Positions 1 through 8,061 are shown, counted from the stretch's first letter. The stretch: 64,000 nt of DNA from an uncultured Bacteroidia bacterium (GCA_902785575.1 CACZZF010000001.1:1-64000); one strand, 5' to 3'. Notes: generated by a model from the letters alone, not told the origin. Numbers and translations: made by a program.

Positions 1-129
1 ATCAATCCTTATATCTATCTGATTTGACTCTGGTTCGCAAAAATAATCTGAATAATCACTGGATTGCTTGTCGCAGCCGAAGCTAAACAAAACAAGCAAA
101 ACCAGTGAACTAACGGAAAGCCTCCTCAT
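1..129 (-). CDS. Small lipoprotein, N-terminal part (runs off the left edge)
   Basis: Reading leftward from an ATG at 127-129 gives 43 codons open to the window edge. The protein starts with two arginines and a hydrophobic stretch (SSLVLLVLFSFGC), a type II lipoprotein signal with lipidation Cys at residue 19. After the Cys come acidic and Ser-rich residues, as usual for an exported Bacteroidetes lipoprotein. The ATG follows the TAG stop of the upstream gene (130-132) with no gap, so the two are probably co-translated. The function cannot be told because the mature part is cut off. Confidence 0.6.
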   Translation of the reverse strand, partial: MRRLSVSSLVLLVLFSFGCDKQSSDYSDYFCEPESNQIDIRID

Positions 130-375
130 CTATGCACAGTTACTATCATATTTAGTACAATCGACGTTACCACCAGGTGCACTCTGAGCACAAACATCAC
201 CTCCTGTATTGACATAACATCCTTTAGGATGAAATGTAATCAAGCGGGTGCAGTGGCAATAGATAACATCATCTCCCAATTCCGGCTCTTGTGCATATGT
301 GCCTGTTGGAATTAAAAAAGATACTGCTGAGATTGCCAAACATAAAGCAACAATTGTAATTAGTTTCTTTTTCAT
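130..375 (-). CDS. Small secreted Cys-rich protein
   Basis: 81 residues from the ATG at 373-375. An upstream in-frame start would add 23 non-signal-like residues and is rejected. The N-terminus (MKKKLITIVALCLAISAVSF, then ...TGTYAQE) is a Sec signal peptide with a likely cut after TYA. The mature part is about 52 residues and holds six cysteines (a CHC pair and four spaced single Cys), suggesting disulfides outside the cytoplasm. It lies between a DUF3244-like gene and a lipoprotein gene. Small secreted peptides next to TPR sensors are common in Bacteroidales (NVEALA-type loci), but no NVEALA motif is present, so the family is not assigned. Confidence 0.6.
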   Translation of the reverse strand: MKKKLITIVALCLAISAVSFLIPTGTYAQEPELGDDVIYCHCTRLITFHPKGCYVNTGGDVCAQSAPGGNVDCTKYDSNCA

Positions 376-428
376 AAAGCTTAATATTTGAATTTGAGTT
401 ATACGGGTATTATTTCGCAAGATCAGTC

Positions 429-824
429 TCATATTACAAACCAACCATGATAGGTTCGACCTGCGATAGTCGATAATGATATATAATAAAAGCCCGGACT
501 ACCCAAAATAGGGAAATTAACAATCCCAAGCTGACTGTCCAAGATACCTGACTCAATCTGTCCAGTCATGTAATTTGAAACCGAGACGGCTACGAAACCT
601 AGATCTGAAAAGAAGGAGAATTCAAGCTCCGCTCCCGAATCCAAGAGCACGCAACTAATGGGAATTCGGCCAACACTGGTGGGATCATCACCGTCGTCTA
701 TATCTCCAATTGTTGAGTTATAAACCGGAATTGTGTCCGCAGGATTAACCATCGAATACAATTTACCGGGAAAAATAAATAAAGGTAAAATAACAATCCA
801 AACGGCGAAAAAACGATTCATCAT
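429..824 (-). CDS. DUF3244-like small secreted protein
   Basis: 131 residues from the double ATG at 819-824. The longer start at 878 is excluded because a good promoter (847-879) lies inside that extension. There is a signal peptide (residues 1-24), then a beta-rich domain: an acidic DDGDD stretch, IPISCVLLDSGAELEFSF, and a C-terminal GFYYISLSTIAGRTYHGWF strand pair. The pattern of one Ig-like sandwich ending in a Y-x-G-x-F strand fits the DUF3244 group of short Bacteroidetes exported proteins. Role unknown. It is first in a leftward operon with the Cys-rich protein and the edge lipoprotein. Confidence 0.55.
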   Translation of the reverse strand: MMNRFFAVWIVILPLFIFPGKLYSMVNPADTIPVYNSTIGDIDDGDDPTSVGRIPISCVLLDSGAELEFSFFSDLGFVAVSVSNYMTGQIESGILDSQLGIVNFPILGSPGFYYISLSTIAGRTYHGWFVI

Positions 825-846
825 TATAAAAAAACTTAAATCAGAA

Positions 847-879
847 CAAATATACGTCCTGATTAAGTATAAAAACAAA
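847..879 (-). promoter_or_regulatory. Bacteroidetes-type promoter for the small secreted-protein operon
   Basis: On the minus strand TTTG (879-876) is followed after 21 bp by TATATTTG (854-847), an exact match to the Bacteroidetes TTTG-N19..21-TAnnTTTG pattern. The start of transcription would be near 840, about 16 nt before the ATG at 824, which helps fix that start. Confidence 0.65.
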
Positions 880-1011
880 TAATCTTTACTATCGCAGCTA
901 AATTTAAATAATTGATTTTTAAATATTTACACAGAAGATAGTAAACCGATTAATATCGAGGGCTTAGAATAGCCTATAGAAAGCATTCTAATATAGCTAC
1001 GATAGGAATAA

Positions 1012-2652
1012 TTAACCCCTTGTAGGACGATTCGCCAAAAAACTCAAGAATAAGTCCCGATCCAACGGATCCTTATCCCGTATAGTATCGATTAGACGCT
1101 GTCTTTTATTATACAAGTTCTGCTTCGAGTTCTCCCGCAAGATTACACTTATGGTTGTATATGACAACCCATGGGCAAGATATGCGAATAGCATCAAACG
1201 ATCATGTCCCAAGGAGGGTACCTGCTCTCTTAATTTCGAGATAACACTATCGTGTGTTTTGTCGAACGTCTCGATGAACCTGGATTGAGATTCTGGGGAG
1301 CGAAAAGACTCTATAACAGTTTTATACGCCGAAAAAACAGCCGACTCGTAATTGGATCCCGCTGAAGAATATGCCTTGTTGATAACATCAATCGAAGCAA
1401 AGCCCCAAGAAGCGAGTTCTTCATAAGCAAGACGCATACTGTCCGCTTCCAGTATCATTTCCTCACGTTTCTTCATGAGCTCCGATTTCCTTTTTTGATA
1501 GGCGAGATATACTATCGCCAGAAACGAAAGGGAAAGCAATACTGTGAGAACAGTTATTCTACGGCCGAGGATAGCATCTCTGGACAAACTTTCATTAATA
1601 GACTTAAGGTAATCATTCTGAGTTTTTAACGCCGATTGCTTCATGACGTGGTAAACCTCGGTATTAGTAAAATCATTTAACTGCTTCAAAAGGTTAAAAG
1701 CCGATAGATTGTCACCTTGCTCAATACGGATATCATACTCCCTGGAAGTCACAAAAAGTCTTTCGTTCCTACTTTTGGATAAGCCATAAGCCACATGCAA
1801 GCAACTATCAGACTTAGCATAATCTCCCTTAATCGCGTACGCTCTAGCATAATTAGCCAGTTGTCTGGAGCTGAGGGTAAATCCGAGTTTCTCGGCTCGC
1901 GATAAACGGGATATAACACTGTCTGGGACGACGCGGCTTGGTATCAAGAACAAATCCACAGACCCGCTCAAGGCTCTTCTTAACCTAACCGTATCATTTT
2001 TTGACATGGCTGTGGCAATTGCGACTTCGAAAAGGCTGTCAGAGGCTTCCAATAGAGAGCCGTCATAGCAAGCTAAAGCCATCTTGACCCTTGCGTCATC
2101 CTCATGTTCCTCTAAACCTGCCCGGTGAAAATAATCCACAGCACGCTTGATGCTTGCTAGTTCCTCGGGCGAATTATAGTTGGTTCCGAAAACATAGAAA
2201 AGGCTCCTGGCGGCCATCCCGGCCATATACCAGTTCTCCTGACGGACAGCTTCTTCCTCAGAACGCAAGAAAAAAACGGCAGCTTCATCGGGACGACCTG
2301 CTCCCCGTAGCTGGTCACCATAATAATACTCCGCACGTAATCTGTTTTCCCGGTTTCCGACATGCTGGTACCACGCCGTAGCCTCCTCCATCTCATCAGC
2401 CAAACGGCCATCGTTGATATGGTTCTTGTCCAAGGCGATCGCCTTCAAGAGGATCAGACGGGAACGGGATCGTTTACCCCACGATGAAGAATCTAATGAA
2501 TCAAGAATGGCAAGCGATTCAGAAGGATTGTCCTGAAGAAGCGCTTCCGCCTTGTCAAGCGATTGCCAAGCCCCGCCAGAGCAACAGGCTATGACCGGAG
2601 CCAGACAAAAAATCATCATATGCGACAAACGAACCCTCATAGAATAAATCAT
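1012..2652 (-). CDS. TPR lipoprotein/membrane sensor with cytoplasmic C-terminal domain
   Basis: 546 residues. The N-terminus (MIYSMRVRLSHMM, then IFCLAPVIACC) is a lipoprotein-type signal, and an internal ATG at 2640 is an equally good start. Residues about 30-330 are helical TPR-like repeats (LDSLDSS, YYYGDQLRGAGRPDEA, YARAYAIKGDYAKSD). A transmembrane helix follows at about 368-388 (ITVLTVLLSLSFLAIVYLAY), then a KR-rich coiled region and a C-terminal domain ending in an HTH-like segment (HGLSYTTISVILRENSKQNLYNKRQRL). Bacteroidetes encode many such TPR-TM-HTH-like proteins beside small secreted peptides. Signal sensing across the membrane is inferred, not shown. Confidence 0.7.
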   Translation of the reverse strand: MIYSMRVRLSHMMIFCLAPVIACCSGGAWQSLDKAEALLQDNPSESLAILDSLDSSSWGKRSRSRLILLKAIALDKNHINDGRLADEMEEATAWYQHVGNRENRLRAEYYYGDQLRGAGRPDEAAVFFLRSEEEAVRQENWYMAGMAARSLFYVFGTNYNSPEELASIKRAVDYFHRAGLEEHEDDARVKMALACYDGSLLEASDSLFEVAIATAMSKNDTVRLRRALSGSVDLFLIPSRVVPDSVISRLSRAEKLGFTLSSRQLANYARAYAIKGDYAKSDSCLHVAYGLSKSRNERLFVTSREYDIRIEQGDNLSAFNLLKQLNDFTNTEVYHVMKQSALKTQNDYLKSINESLSRDAILGRRITVLTVLLSLSFLAIVYLAYQKRKSELMKKREEMILEADSMRLAYEELASWGFASIDVINKAYSSAGSNYESAVFSAYKTVIESFRSPESQSRFIETFDKTHDSVISKLREQVPSLGHDRLMLFAYLAHGLSYTTISVILRENSKQNLYNKRQRLIDTIRDKDPLDRDLFLSFLANRPTRG

Positions 2653-2715
2653 CTACGAATTTAGTAAAAAAATATCGGAATTATCCCTTTGAATGTTGTA
2701 GGTAATCCATAAAAG

Positions 2716-2747
2716 AACCGCAGCTGATGCTTTCTTCTGCGGTTTTT
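2716..2747 (+). terminator. Rho-independent terminator-like hairpin
   Basis: AACCGCAG (2716-2723) pairs with CTGCGGTT (2737-2744) over a 13-nt loop, and T residues follow on the plus strand. No plus-strand gene lies directly upstream, so it may mark the old edge of an inserted cassette or insulate the next gene. Confidence 0.55.
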
Positions 2748-2750
2748 CGT

Positions 2751-2758
2751 TATCTTTG
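2751..2758 (+). promoter_or_regulatory. Probable -7 element (TATCTTTG) for the GIY-YIG gene
   Basis: TATCTTTG matches TAnnTTTG. No TTTG is seen at the expected upstream distance. Transcription would begin near 2765, which supports translation from the ATG at 2774 rather than from the TTG at 2756. Confidence 0.4.
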
Positions 2759-2773
2759 CTGAAAAAGTATGCA

Positions 2774-3214
2774 ATGATTAGATTAAAGAAAGTTGTAGGA
2801 CATTCTCTTGACATGTCCGAATTTGGAATAGAAGAAAGTTTTGATGTCTACGAATTAGGAAGTTATGACTTTTCTGATAACATTGATTTTGGCGAATGTG
2901 CAGGCGTATACATTTTTACTAAAAGAGATATCTATTCCGAACTGAATGCCACTTATGGAAAAGAAATGTACTCACACACGCTTATTTATTGCGGAGAGAC
3001 CAAAGAAATGGATAAACGGTTTTATTCTCATTTTCATGCCCAGGACATTATAGATGCTGGAGCAGATAGAATATCCATATACAAGTGTAAAAATAAGGAA
3101 GAAGCCTCTTCATTGGAAAAGAAACTATTGGCAACTTTAAAGTTTCCCGTGAATAAAAAAGGGAACGATAGCCCTAAATTCCAAAACATTAAGAAGGTTC
3201 TGGAAGCATTTTGA
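2774..3214 (+). CDS. GIY-YIG nuclease-like protein
   Basis: 146 residues from the ATG at 2774. The middle carries the GIY-YIG layout: AGVYIF (GIY strand), then LIYCGETKEMDKRFYSHF (YIG-like YCG strand followed by a conserved Arg and His), then EEASSLEKKLLATLKFPVN, where the Glu in the helix is the expected metal-binding residue. Such small proteins act as standalone nucleases or DNA-processing factors, often in mobile regions. The substrate is unknown. The last 26 nt overlap the converging gene at 3189-4010. Its low GC fits the surrounding accessory DNA better than the housekeeping genes further right. Confidence 0.65.
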   Translation: MIRLKKVVGHSLDMSEFGIEESFDVYELGSYDFSDNIDFGECAGVYIFTKRDIYSELNATYGKEMYSHTLIYCGETKEMDKRFYSHFHAQDIIDAGADRISIYKCKNKEEASSLEKKLLATLKFPVNKKGNDSPKFQNIKKVLEAF

Positions 3215-4010
3215 TGGCTTCTAATAGTTCATCAAATATGTAGGGGTTTTCATATCTTTCTGTTTTACCGCCGAGTTCTATATAAAACACGTAGCAGTGG
3301 TCATCCTCTCCAATGTGGTATTTCTGTTTCTCACTCTTATGAATAACGGAGATTACGGAATGATATTTCTCCCCATTGTATTCATAGTCACATCCGTTTT
3401 TTGCGATATAGTATCCGTTTATCCCAACCTTCTTTTTTGATTCATTGAGTATACCACATACGCATTCCTTAACTATATTTCTTAAATCTGATTCTTTCAG
3501 TTTGATGGTGTTGGTGCTTTTTGTTAGTTTTTGAGGTGGCAAATTTGAGGTGTCGTTCCATGCGATAATCTTACCTGACGATAACCCAAAAGGGTCGGTG
3601 TAAACTCCGTTCTCCGTAAATGCTTTTATAGCCGTTGCAATAAGTTCAGTATCAGTATCCGTCAAAAGCCACGATGCATATTGAATATGACCTACAGAGA
3701 ATTGTGGTTTAACATTATTGCCAGCATCTGTCTTGACCCTCGTCTTATTGATTGCCTTTTGAGGGAAATCAATACCCTTTTCCGCACACTCTTCTTCGTT
3801 GGGAGCAAAAGAAATGGCAATATTAGTGCTTTTGTTGAGTTTTGGCAGTAATGGGTCTTCATCTCTCTGTTCTTTATTCTTATTGAACCATGTTGAAAGA
3901 TTAACTCCATGGTTTGATATCCGAAGCCTCAAATATAAACCATTTGGTAAAACATAGTCTTGATATGTTGAGATATCCTCTCGTTTTAATCCGAGACAAT
4001 TTAGAACCAT
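3189..4010 (-). CDS. Hypothetical protein, accessory region
   Basis: 273 residues, not recognised. No signal peptide or membrane segment is seen. The N-terminal half is beta-rich (YVLPNGLYLRLRISNHG) and mentions HIQYASWLL. At about residue 172 there is a short amphipathic motif (IKLKESDLRNIVKECVCGIL) of a type common in Bacteroidales phage and mobile-element proteins. The C-terminal third is a second small domain with a YYIAKNGCDYEYNGEKYHSV segment. It converges on and overlaps the GIY-YIG gene by 26 nt. Function unknown; cargo of a mobile region is the most likely reading. Confidence 0.6.
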   Translation of the reverse strand: MVLNCLGLKREDISTYQDYVLPNGLYLRLRISNHGVNLSTWFNKNKEQRDEDPLLPKLNKSTNIAISFAPNEEECAEKGIDFPQKAINKTRVKTDAGNNVKPQFSVGHIQYASWLLTDTDTELIATAIKAFTENGVYTDPFGLSSGKIIAWNDTSNLPPQKLTKSTNTIKLKESDLRNIVKECVCGILNESKKKVGINGYYIAKNGCDYEYNGEKYHSVISVIHKSEKQKYHIGEDDHCYVFYIELGGKTERYENPYIFDELLEAIKMLPEPS

Positions 4011-4060
4011 GTTTATAAGTTCCTCCTAACTATATGTATGTGTAGATGTTATCGTTTCCA

Positions 4061-4093
4061 TTTGCATATTATTATAATTCAAGTTATATTTGC
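4061..4093 (+). promoter_or_regulatory. Promoter of small-RNA candidate 1
   Basis: TTTG (4061-4064), a 21-bp spacer and TATATTTG (4086-4093): an exact fit to the Bacteroidetes promoter pattern. No annotated plus-strand gene lies downstream before a terminator at 4192-4217. Confidence 0.65.
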
Positions 4094-4099
4094 TCCGAA

Positions 4100-4217
4100 C
4101 CTACGCAACAATCGGCAATGACAGTAGAAAACCTGCGAATGGTGGACTATCCGAGGGTGCTACGAGTAGCGGACAGAGCGTATGGACAAAGAGAGCGAGT
4201 TAATCGCTCTTTTTCTT
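4100..4217 (+). ncRNA. Candidate small RNA 1 (about 118 nt)
   Basis: The interval between a full-match promoter and a good intrinsic terminator holds no convincing reading frame. It can fold locally, for example a TCCG...CGGA helix around the GCTACGAGTAGC palindrome near 4150-4172. It sits upstream of a gene on the other strand and beside an IS1595-type transposase. Target and function are unknown. It matches no RNA family I recognise. The ends are inferred from promoter and terminator only. Confidence 0.4.
4192..4217 (+). terminator. Terminator of small-RNA candidate 1
   Basis: GAGCGA (4193-4198) and TCGCTC (4204-4209) form a hairpin with a 5-nt loop, followed at once by a run of T residues interrupted by one C. 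Confidence 0.6.
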
Positions 4218-4245
4218 TATAAATATCTTGAAATTCAGTAAAGTC

Positions 4246-4280
4246 CGAAAAAACCACATCCCCTTTTGAAGAATGTGGTT
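4246..4280 (-). terminator. Intrinsic terminator, minus strand
   Basis: AACCACAT (4252-4259) pairs with ATGTGGTT (4273-4280). Read on the minus strand the hairpin is followed by six T residues (4251-4246). It would end leftward transcripts coming from the transposase side. The promoter of candidate RNA 2 begins inside its loop. Confidence 0.55.
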
Positions 4281-4295
4281 TAATCATTAGATTTG
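4265..4295 (+). promoter_or_regulatory. Promoter of small-RNA candidate 2
   Basis: TTTG (4265-4268), a 19-bp spacer and TAGATTTG (4288-4295): a second exact fit to the Bacteroidetes promoter pattern within 230 bp of the first. Confidence 0.6.
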
Positions 4296-4301
4296 TACGA
4301 A

Positions 4302-4490
4302 GTCCGTGACTGACCGTCATTAGGGAGCATTCCGAGATATAAGTCTCCCTGAAAGAAGCCTGGTAGCGGCGGCATCGTATGAGAGAAATCAAACTCCTTA
4401 CGCACGACTACTTTATGTATCTCGTGAATTATCAGAGCCGACTCTGGTAGTTATGTGACGAAAGGGTTGCAGCAATGCCGCCCTTTTTTT
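4302..4490 (+). ncRNA. Candidate small RNA 2 or short mRNA (about 190 nt)
   Basis: Promoter 4265-4295 and terminator 4464-4490 bound a transcript of about 190 nt that converges on the transposase gene. Local hairpins are visible, such as AGAGCCGACTCT near 4434-4445. It also holds a 23-codon frame, 4379-4450 (MREIKLLTHDYFMYLV...), ending 14 nt before the terminator, so it could be a tiny mRNA instead. It matches no RNA family I recognise. Confidence 0.4.
4464..4490 (+). terminator. Terminator of small-RNA candidate 2
   Basis: GGG-TT-GC (4464-4470) pairs with GC-CG-CCC (4477-4483) with a small internal mismatch, and seven T residues follow (4484-4490). Confidence 0.55.
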
Positions 4491-4527
4491 ATTTATAAAT
4501 ATAGAATACCAAGAAAAAACAAGGTTT

Positions 4528-5469
4528 TTATACAGCTACGGAAAGCCGAATAAGACTTTCAAACCCATCCTCAACCTTGCGGTGATTCATACGGAAGCAG
4601 AACTCGTCCATGTATGTCTGCATATGCTTGACGGAGACATGATGGTAGATTCCGTACACGTCACGCTTCACGATTGCCCAAAACGACTCAATACCGTTGG
4701 TATGTTTACCATCGCCCTGTGAGAACTCCACTTCGTGATTCACCATGATACGGATGAAATTCTTCGTGTTCTCCGCCCTTCCCTCGTCAATGACATTGTA
4801 CCCGCTATATTGGTCAGTCATAACCGTAGTGCCCGCTTTACAGACATTATCCAACACCTTCAGTAATTGCTTTCCAGTGAGTTTCTGACCGTCGGCATTA
4901 GCAGTAGCCACAACGCAATGAACCCTGCCACTATTTCTTTCCTTGACACCGATAACAGGCGTTTTGGATGATGAACCCCTGCCCCTCTTGTTGAACTTCT
5001 CATTGGTTTCCCTCTCAAAGTGAACATTCTCCTTGCGAGGTTTACCACCGACATAGGTTTCATCAACTTCCACAATGGCTTCAAAGCAATCCTTGTATTC
5101 CTCCTTACCCATAATCTCACGGATAAGGTGAAGCATACGCCATGCACCCTTATATGATTTCATGCCTAGTTCTCTCTGCAACTGACAAGCGGAAATCCCC
5201 TTCTTCGCTACCATAACAAGGTTCATGGCATAAAGCCACATACGGATGTCAAGATGAGTATTCTCAAAGATGGTTCCTTTCAGCACGGAGAAATGGGATT
5301 TGCAGTTATTGCAGTACAAGTCCTTGCCGTTGTTAGTATTGTCACGGTAGATATTGTGAACACAACCGCAGAACGGACACACATAAGTGCCGTTGTATTT
5401 AACACGGATGATGAAGTCAATGGCTGACTTCTTGGTAGGGAACCTCTTATTGAAATCAAATATAGTCAT
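4528..5469 (-). mobile_element. IS1595-family (ISXO2-like) transposase gene, intact
   Basis: 313 residues, full length for the family. The N-terminus has a zinc ribbon with CPFC at 31-34 and CNNC at 53-56. The ISXO2-type catalytic domain follows: VEVDETYVGG (Asp near 136), VMTDQYSGY (second Asp) and NGIESFWAIVKRDVYG (Asn/Glu position), the acidic set of IS1595 enzymes. No frame disruption is seen, so it may be active. I could not find matching terminal inverted repeats or a target duplication, so the element boundaries are not set. Right of the start codon TATAGTCATAG (about 5460-5470) is repeated inverted as CTATGACTATA (5494-5504), which may be a control site or part of the right end. Confidence 0.85.
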
Positions 5470-5504
5470 AGTTCAAGTCCTTCTAACCTAAATCTATGAC
5501 TATA
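5460..5504. repeat. Inverted repeat overlapping the transposase start
   Basis: TATAGTCATAG and CTATGACTATA form an 11-bp inverted repeat separated by 23 bp, with the first arm over the transposase start codon. It could be a transposase-binding subterminal repeat or an mRNA hairpin that hides the start. Confidence 0.45.
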
Positions 5505-5573
5505 TACCCTAAATGTCCAGAAATCTTACAACACTAAAAGGGATAATTCCGAAAATTATTTGTATTTCTACTT

Positions 5574-6063
5574 GACAATAATAACCATGTATTAGCTTTC
5601 ATAGAATTGTATCGAGCGTTACAGAAACGACTGGATGAATTCCAAAACCTTTCTCATACCCTTGAATCCATATCGATACCTGCAGAACGTTTGTTTACTC
5701 GGCTTTCATAAACTCATCTGATTACAATTTCGACAATATATGATCCTCTCAAACGCACGTTTTATGAGATTGAGACGATCAACGGATGCTGGTCAGAGAA
5801 GGAATTAGATCGTCAGATCGGATCTGCCTATTATGAGAGAAGCGGCTTGTCAAACAATTAATCAGCACTTGCTTCATTAATAAACAACCAAGCTAATACG
5901 CTTACTCCCACGGACATTCTCCACGAGCCTGTAACTTTGGAGTTCCTTGGTTTCAAGCCTAAAGAATCGTGGACTGAATCAAACCTGGAAGAAGACATAA
6001 TCAACCATGCAGGAGTTCTTACTGGAAATGGGTAACGGCTTCTGCTTTGAAGCTCGACTCTAA
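5574..6063 (+). pseudogene. Remnant of a yhcG / DUF1016 nuclease gene
   Basis: One frame from about 5574 reads through IPAERLFTRLS, TAA (5709-5711), THLITISTIYDPLKRTFYEIE, then WSEKELDRQIGSAYYERSGLS, TAA (5859-5861), then ILHEPVTLEFLGFKPKESW and TESNLEEDIINH. A one-base shift near 6008 is needed to continue as EFLLEMGNGFCFEARL before a final stop at 6061-6063. The W-S-x-x-E-L-x-R-Q-I and L-E-F-L-G blocks are hallmarks of YhcG. The nuclease core that follows in intact members is missing. Two nonsense codons, one frameshift and a truncation make this a decayed gene, probably linked to the transposase next door. Confidence 0.8.
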
Positions 6064-6361
6064 GATTCCGCTGGAAAGGTGAATCTCCGTAAGCCTCAGT
6101 TCTCCGAGGCACATCTCACGCTTAGTGTCATCCTGAGCGAAGCGAAGGATCTTGTCGCGACGCCAGCCGAAGCGACCTAACATGTTGATAAGCCGATTGA
6201 TAAGAAACAAAAAACTCAAAAAATCATACTATAAATAGAAAAATATATCTAATTATGGGATTTTTGTGTACACCCACCTTTGGTCTACCAAAGCCAACAA
6301 ACGCAATGAGTTGATAATAAACAATATACAAATAATTACAAAAAAAAATCAAAACAGCAAA
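6064..6361. other. Gene-free stretch with one dispersed repeat
   Basis: AT-rich DNA after the yhcG remnant. No open frame has a recognisable product. It holds the 21-bp palindromic unit at 6130-6150 and otherwise nothing I can name. Confidence 0.5.
6130..6150. repeat. Short palindromic repeat, CCTGAGCGAAGCGAAGG type
   Basis: ATCCTGAGCGAAGCGAAGGAT has ATCCT/AGGAT ends around a GAGCGAAGCGA middle. A close relative lies at 27872-27893 inside the HAD gene. From memory, near-identical strings occur in many unrelated bacterial genomes. Origin unclear. Confidence 0.5.
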
Positions 6362-6505
6362 ATGGGAAAGAAAGAAACCTAAGAAGCCCCCGACATGGAG
6401 GGCATCATCATCAAAGAAGGAGTCCTGCAGCAGGTCTCCTCGCTGAGCGGAACTGCCGGGCAGAAAGACACTGTTAATGACTATACCACAGGAGAGGACT
6501 TCTAA
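6362..6505 (+). pseudogene. Small leader-type protein gene with a nonsense codon
   Basis: Read straight through, the frame gives MGKKET-stop-EAPDMEGIIIKEGV, then about 25 more residues ending YTTGEDF. This follows the pattern of a class of 40-60-residue Bacteroidales proteins (M-K-K-x-T-Y-E-A-P-x-M-E-x-I at the start, ending near Y-x-x-G-E-D-F). The expected Tyr codon after ET is TAA (6380-6382). Translation could restart at the ATG at 6395 (36 residues). It ends 13 nt before the lipoprotein gene, so the two are probably one transcript. Function of the class is unknown to me. Confidence 0.55.
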
Positions 6506-6518
6506 TTAGAGCAAAAAA

Positions 6519-8023
6519 ATGAAAAGGATATTTTACGCTTTTGGCATATTAGCCCTCTCAGCCCTGTCATTCTCCGCTTGCCAGAAAGAGCAGGACACCA
6601 AAGAGGAGCCTCAGTCAGGGGAACTAGTTACCATTTCTTTCACCGCCGAGAAAGCCGGAATGGCAACCAGAACAGGTATCGCGGAAGAAGGTACTTCTGA
6701 GGTTTCATACAAATGGACAGAAGAAGATGCGGCCAACATCAAGCTTTTCACAGTAGATGGATCGACACTTACCCAGGTATCAAGTCCCACTATCACAAAG
6801 GTTTCTGACGACAAACTTACCATCTCCGCCACTGTCGCAGCCAACGCCACTTACACCTTCCGCGCGATCCTCGCCGGAGCATGGGACGGGAATACCCCTA
6901 TACTCAGCGCAAATCAAACCCCGAATAGCACATATAATTTTGATCCCACTGCTGATATCCTCATATCTGATGATAAGACGGTCTCCGTCGGAGAGGGTGG
7001 GGCAACTGGTGATATGCTTCTCGTTTTCCGCCGTCAAGTCGTTGTCAATAAAATGACAATCAAGAACTTGACAGCAGGGGAAAAGATAAGCGGCGTTGTC
7101 ATTAGCTCAAATAAGGAGTTGGCTTCTGGGCAGACTGCATTAACAGTTAATTATAACAACGAGGAAATCCCCGACAATGGAGAATTCGTGGTTTATTTTG
7201 TTACGACCCCTAACACCGGCGTTTCTCTTACAGTAGCAGTCACAACAGACAAGAATTATTATTCCAAGAGCTTCGCCGATGGGAAGTCCATTGACTTTAA
7301 CCTCGGCCAGTTCACCAAGTTTAATTTTGCTCTGCCGACCGCCGCCCCCCCTCTGGCCATCGAGTCTTTAGTTGATGGAAATAAGATTATAATCAAGAAT
7401 CCATTGGTCTGACAATTCAATATCAGGTGGAAAGCTATGAAAAGCAGACCATTTCTGGTGATGTCGAAATCAACGTATTTACTGGCGAAAAGGTACGATT
7501 CTGGGGTGACAACGATGCGTATAGTGATGGTATTGATGTTAGTAAAGACAAGCATACAAGCATCTCCAGCAGCGGCAACATCAAGATCTATGGCAACATC
7601 ATGAGCTTGATAGATTCCGACGGATTTAACGAGCTTAAAGAGCTAACAAAACCATATACTTTTAAAGGACTGTTCGCGACGGATGGAGAACATGGGAACA
7701 AGTATCTTACTGATGCCAGCGGTCTGCTGCTTTCTGCCACCACTTTGGCAAATTCTTGCTATTACAGCATGTTCCTTGGCTGCGAGAAACTGGAGACCGC
7801 CCCTATGCTCCCAGCCGAGACTTTGGAACCATATTGCTATGAATTTATGTTCTCTGGCTGCAAAATTCTGAAGTCTTTAACTTGTCTGGCTACTGATATC
7901 TCTGCCATAAGTTGCACCGTAGACTGGCTCAATGGCGTAGCCGCGGAAGGCACCTTCACCAAGGCAGCCAGCATGACGGGCTGGGCACAAGGCAGTAGCG
8001 GTATCCCAAGTGGATGGACGTGA
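6519..8023 (+). pseudogene. BspA-like surface lipoprotein, split by a frameshift
   Basis: Part one (6519-7412, 297 residues) starts MKRIFYAFGILALSALSFSAC, a lipoprotein signal with the lipidation Cys at 21, then a long beta-rich adhesin-like region. It stops early at 7410-7412. The next frame continues the same protein without a gap (TIQYQVESYEKQTISGDVEI near 7413) to 8023 and ends in the region typical of LRR_5/BspA-like Bacteroidales proteins: NSCYYSMFLGCEKLETAP, YEFMFSGCKILKSL, and a final MTGWAQGSSGIPSGWT. One lost base near 7405-7412 explains both halves. It is either a pseudogene or phase-variable, or a sequencing error in single-genome data. Confidence 0.8.
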
Positions 8024-8061
8024 AAGATAATTCTTAGAGCCTAAGTCACCAATAATAAAGC

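Noticed and set aside
4147..4392. Minus-strand frame of 81 codons
   Set aside because: It spans a clear minus-strand terminator and an opposing promoter, and its translation resembles no protein.
4528..5540. Full IS1595 element with terminal inverted repeats
   Set aside because: Only an inverted repeat at the right side was found; no left-end partner or target duplication could be matched by eye.
5858..6219. Two minus-strand frames opposite the yhcG remnant
   Set aside because: They run antisense to a recognisable degraded gene and into a repeat; no signals support them.
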